A stretch of 16,326 nucleotides of DNA from NCBI GenBank assembly GCA_937901435.1, contig CALGTJ010000810.1, positions 1-16,326 on the forward strand. The letters run 5' to 3'. Numbering within the stretch: the stretch's first letter is position 1; the number at the start of each line of letters is the position of its first letter. Position numbers and translations under genes: made by a program. This document shows positions 14,816 through 16,326 of the stretch, one piece after another. The notes under the pieces were generated by a model. The model searched no databases, had not been told where the DNA came from, and saw nothing but the letters and a program-made list of their open reading frames with translations. This stretch comes from an uncultured Rhodobacter sp. (GTDB taxonomy: Bacteria; Pseudomonadota; Alphaproteobacteria; Rhodobacterales; Rhodobacteraceae).

Positions 14816-15868
14816 ATGATGGATAATCATACTGAATCTGACGGCGCCCCCATGCAGCGTCACGCAAAGCAATCCGAAATCGCGAGGCTTGCTGGCGTGG
14901 GAATCGCAACCGTTGACCGGGTGCTGAATGAACGAGGGCGCGTTAAGGAAGCCACCCGTCAACGGGTGCTGCAGGCCAAAAAATCCATCGAGACAGGCTC
15001 TCAGATCCAAAATCGGCGAAAGCCATGGCGCCTGAAGGTGTTTTTGCCAGAGGTCGCTGGCCCGTCAACCGAATTCCTAGGCGAGTGCTTTCAGCGCTTT
15101 GGAGAACAGGGTAACGCGACGATTGAATGCATCTTCACGACCAAGATGGAACCGGCAGTTCTGGCACGAAAGTTGCGATCGTGCGAAGGACAAGGCATCG
15201 ATGCGGTCGCCTTTCAAGCGCTCGAAGATCAACGTGTACGCGATGCGGTCGAGCATCTCAAGTTACGGAACATTCCCTGTTTGGCCTTGGTATCACCCCT
15301 TGCTCATGCGCCACTCATTGGGTTCGTTGGAAGCGATAGCCGCGCGGGTGGCCGCACAGCGGGATTGTTAATGGGGCTATCCTGCTCCCAGGGCGGTAAG
15401 GTCGTCGTGCTTTCCGGCGGGCAACTTTATCGCAGCCATGAGTATCGCGAAATGGGGTTCCGCGCATATTTGCGAAGTGATTGCCCGCATCTTGAAGCGA
15501 TTCAGACTGTGAGCGGACAGGATGATATGATTGGTAACTACAATGCAATTCTTGAGGTTCTTGAAATGCACCCTGATGTCGTAGGGATCTATAATGTAGG
15601 GGGTGGGAATGAAGGTGTCGTCCGCGCCTTGAGAGAGAAAAACTTGACGAATGATGTCAAATTCATCGGCCACAACCTGACTGGAAAAACAAGGGAATAC
15701 ATCCTCGATGGTGCGATGCAGTTCATAGTCCATCAAAACATGCAATTGATCGCTGAACGCGCTGTAAGCGCTGTGATAGCAAGGCTGGAACACCGTGAAG
15801 TGCAGATCTCTTCAGTACCGGTCGAAGTGATAACGCGCGAAAACTTGAACGATGCGAACTGGACCTAG
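14816..15868 (+). CDS. LacI-family transcriptional regulator (second of two)
   Basis: A 350-residue LacI protein if started at ATG 14816; starting at ATG 14852 (338 residues, MQRHAKQSEIARLAG) matches the usual LacI N-terminus better, and neither ATG has a clear ribosome-binding site. The helix-turn-helix reads SEIARLAGVGIATVDRVLNERG, nearly the same as in the first regulator. The effector domain follows, with PLIGFVGSDSRAGGRTAGLLMG and GIYNVGGGNEGVVRAL typical of sugar-responsive members. It diverges from dctP and most likely controls the TRAP operon and perhaps the iol genes downstream of it. Effector unknown; an inositol derivative is inferred. Confidence 0.92.
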   Translation: MMDNHTESDGAPMQRHAKQSEIARLAGVGIATVDRVLNERGRVKEATRQRVLQAKKSIETGSQIQNRRKPWRLKVFLPEVAGPSTEFLGECFQRFGEQGNATIECIFTTKMEPAVLARKLRSCEGQGIDAVAFQALEDQRVRDAVEHLKLRNIPCLALVSPLAHAPLIGFVGSDSRAGGRTAGLLMGLSCSQGGKVVVLSGGQLYRSHEYREMGFRAYLRSDCPHLEAIQTVSGQDDMIGNYNAILEVLEMHPDVVGIYNVGGGNEGVVRALREKNLTNDVKFIGHNLTGKTREYILDGAMQFIVHQNMQLIAERAVSAVIARLEHREVQISSVPVEVITRENLNDANWT

Positions 15869-16326
15869 CGTGGCCACGCCGGATTCGAGGCATCCTCTGC
15901 AGAGATACGATTTGACCCGTTTCAGCATACGGATGCAGCCAACTTTTGTGCAATCACAAATCTGACCTGCCTCGGCCCGTCCTTTTCGACAACGCGCCGT
16001 GAAGAGTTGGTTTGCCTGATGTCTTACAACGATGCCGAATGGGTGCAATGCCGCGCTGCGCTCTTACGAGTTTTCTGGGCCAGTGATAGCAGCACCTGAA
16101 ACAATCCCGAAAGCCCCGCGTCTTTCGTGTCCAAACAAAAAGCCGCGAAAGTGCGCTTGTGATCAGCCCTTCTACACCAGCAGGCAATGGCTGCCTCCGC
16201 GACGCTGGCTGCGTCGTAGCTGCAAGTCCGTCGCATGTGCAAAAAGATGCTGCGTCAGCAATAGCCGCATGGGTATTGCCAAGTTGTTGGCCGGGTTTGA
16301 TCAAGCTATGTCGGTCCCATGAACAT
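15869..16326. other. Right flank without a recognisable gene
   Basis: I recognise no protein here; frames on both strands have odd composition (rich in Arg, Cys, Ser) and no family signature. Structures seen: the 12-bp palindrome GCGTGGCCACGC at 15868-15879, touching the LacI stop and without a T-tract; CGAAAG/CTTTCG at 16108-16113 and 16122-16127; and two adjacent hairpins, AGGCA-ATGGC-TGCCT (16182-16196) and CGACGC-TGGCT-GCGTCG (16200-16216), with similar loops. It may be a decayed gene or plain intergenic DNA. Confidence 0.4.

Noticed and set aside
15954..16304. Minus-strand frame of 116 codons in the right flank
   Set aside because: Composition rich in Arg, Cys and Thr without any family motif; overlapping frames on the other strand look equally gene-like.
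1..16326. tRNA or rRNA genes, CRISPR arrays, transposases, attachment sites
   Set aside because: No cloverleaf, regularly spaced repeat array, transposase motif or terminal inverted repeat could be supported.

Overview
The window looks like a chromosomal or plasmid catabolic locus of an alphaproteobacterium, most likely a Rhodobacterales (Roseobacter-type) species. The reasons are moderate to high GC, a TRAP transporter as the uptake system, compact operons with ATGA/TGATG overlaps, and proteobacterial forms of the myo-inositol (iol) enzymes including the IolC-DUF2090 fusion. This assignment is inference from style, not from a marker gene.

Layout: 1-356 is a gene-poor left flank. 357-3004 (minus strand) is a tight four-gene operon read in the order membrane di-iron desaturase/hydroxylase (MocD-like), Rieske ferredoxin (MocE-like), divergent PanB-like TIM-barrel protein, and UspA-family protein. 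3136-4155 (plus) is a LacI-family regulator divergent from that operon. 4291-9744 (minus) is iolC(-DUF2090)-iolD-iolE-iolB, the kinase, ring-cleaving hydrolase, dehydratase and isomerase of inositol breakdown. 9933-11697 (minus) holds a second AP-endonuclease-2-type TIM-barrel isomerase and a 3-hydroxyisobutyrate-dehydrogenase-type oxidoreductase. 11839-14675 (minus) is a complete TRAP transporter (dctP, dctQ, dctM). 14816-15868 (plus) is a second LacI-family regulator divergent from the transporter. 15869-16326 has no gene that I can recognise.

How the parts may work together: the TRAP system would import a polyol; the dehydrogenase and isomerase would convert it; and IolD, IolE, IolB and IolC would carry the ring product to 2-deoxy-5-keto-gluconate 6-phosphate, with the DUF2090 half of IolC as the likely aldolase. 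The desaturase plus Rieske pair beside iol genes recalls the rhizopine (3-O-methyl-scyllo-inosamine) model from rhizobia, in which a ferredoxin-dependent oxygenase removes an O-methyl group and the product enters the inositol pathway. The most interesting reading is therefore a TRAP-fed locus for an O-methylated inositol or inosamine, with the PanB-like protein as a possible handler of the released one-carbon unit. This substrate assignment is inference. IolG, IolA and a ferredoxin reductase (MocF) are not in the window.

Two regulatory observations stand out. The two LacI proteins have almost the same recognition helix, and the two divergent control regions share an 11-bp element (GTATAAATGAT on the minus strand) at similar distances from mocD and dctP. 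Separately, iolC carries a run of nine T exactly between the kinase and DUF2090 halves; gain of one T, or a -1 slip, gives an immediate TGA and a kinase of normal stand-alone length.
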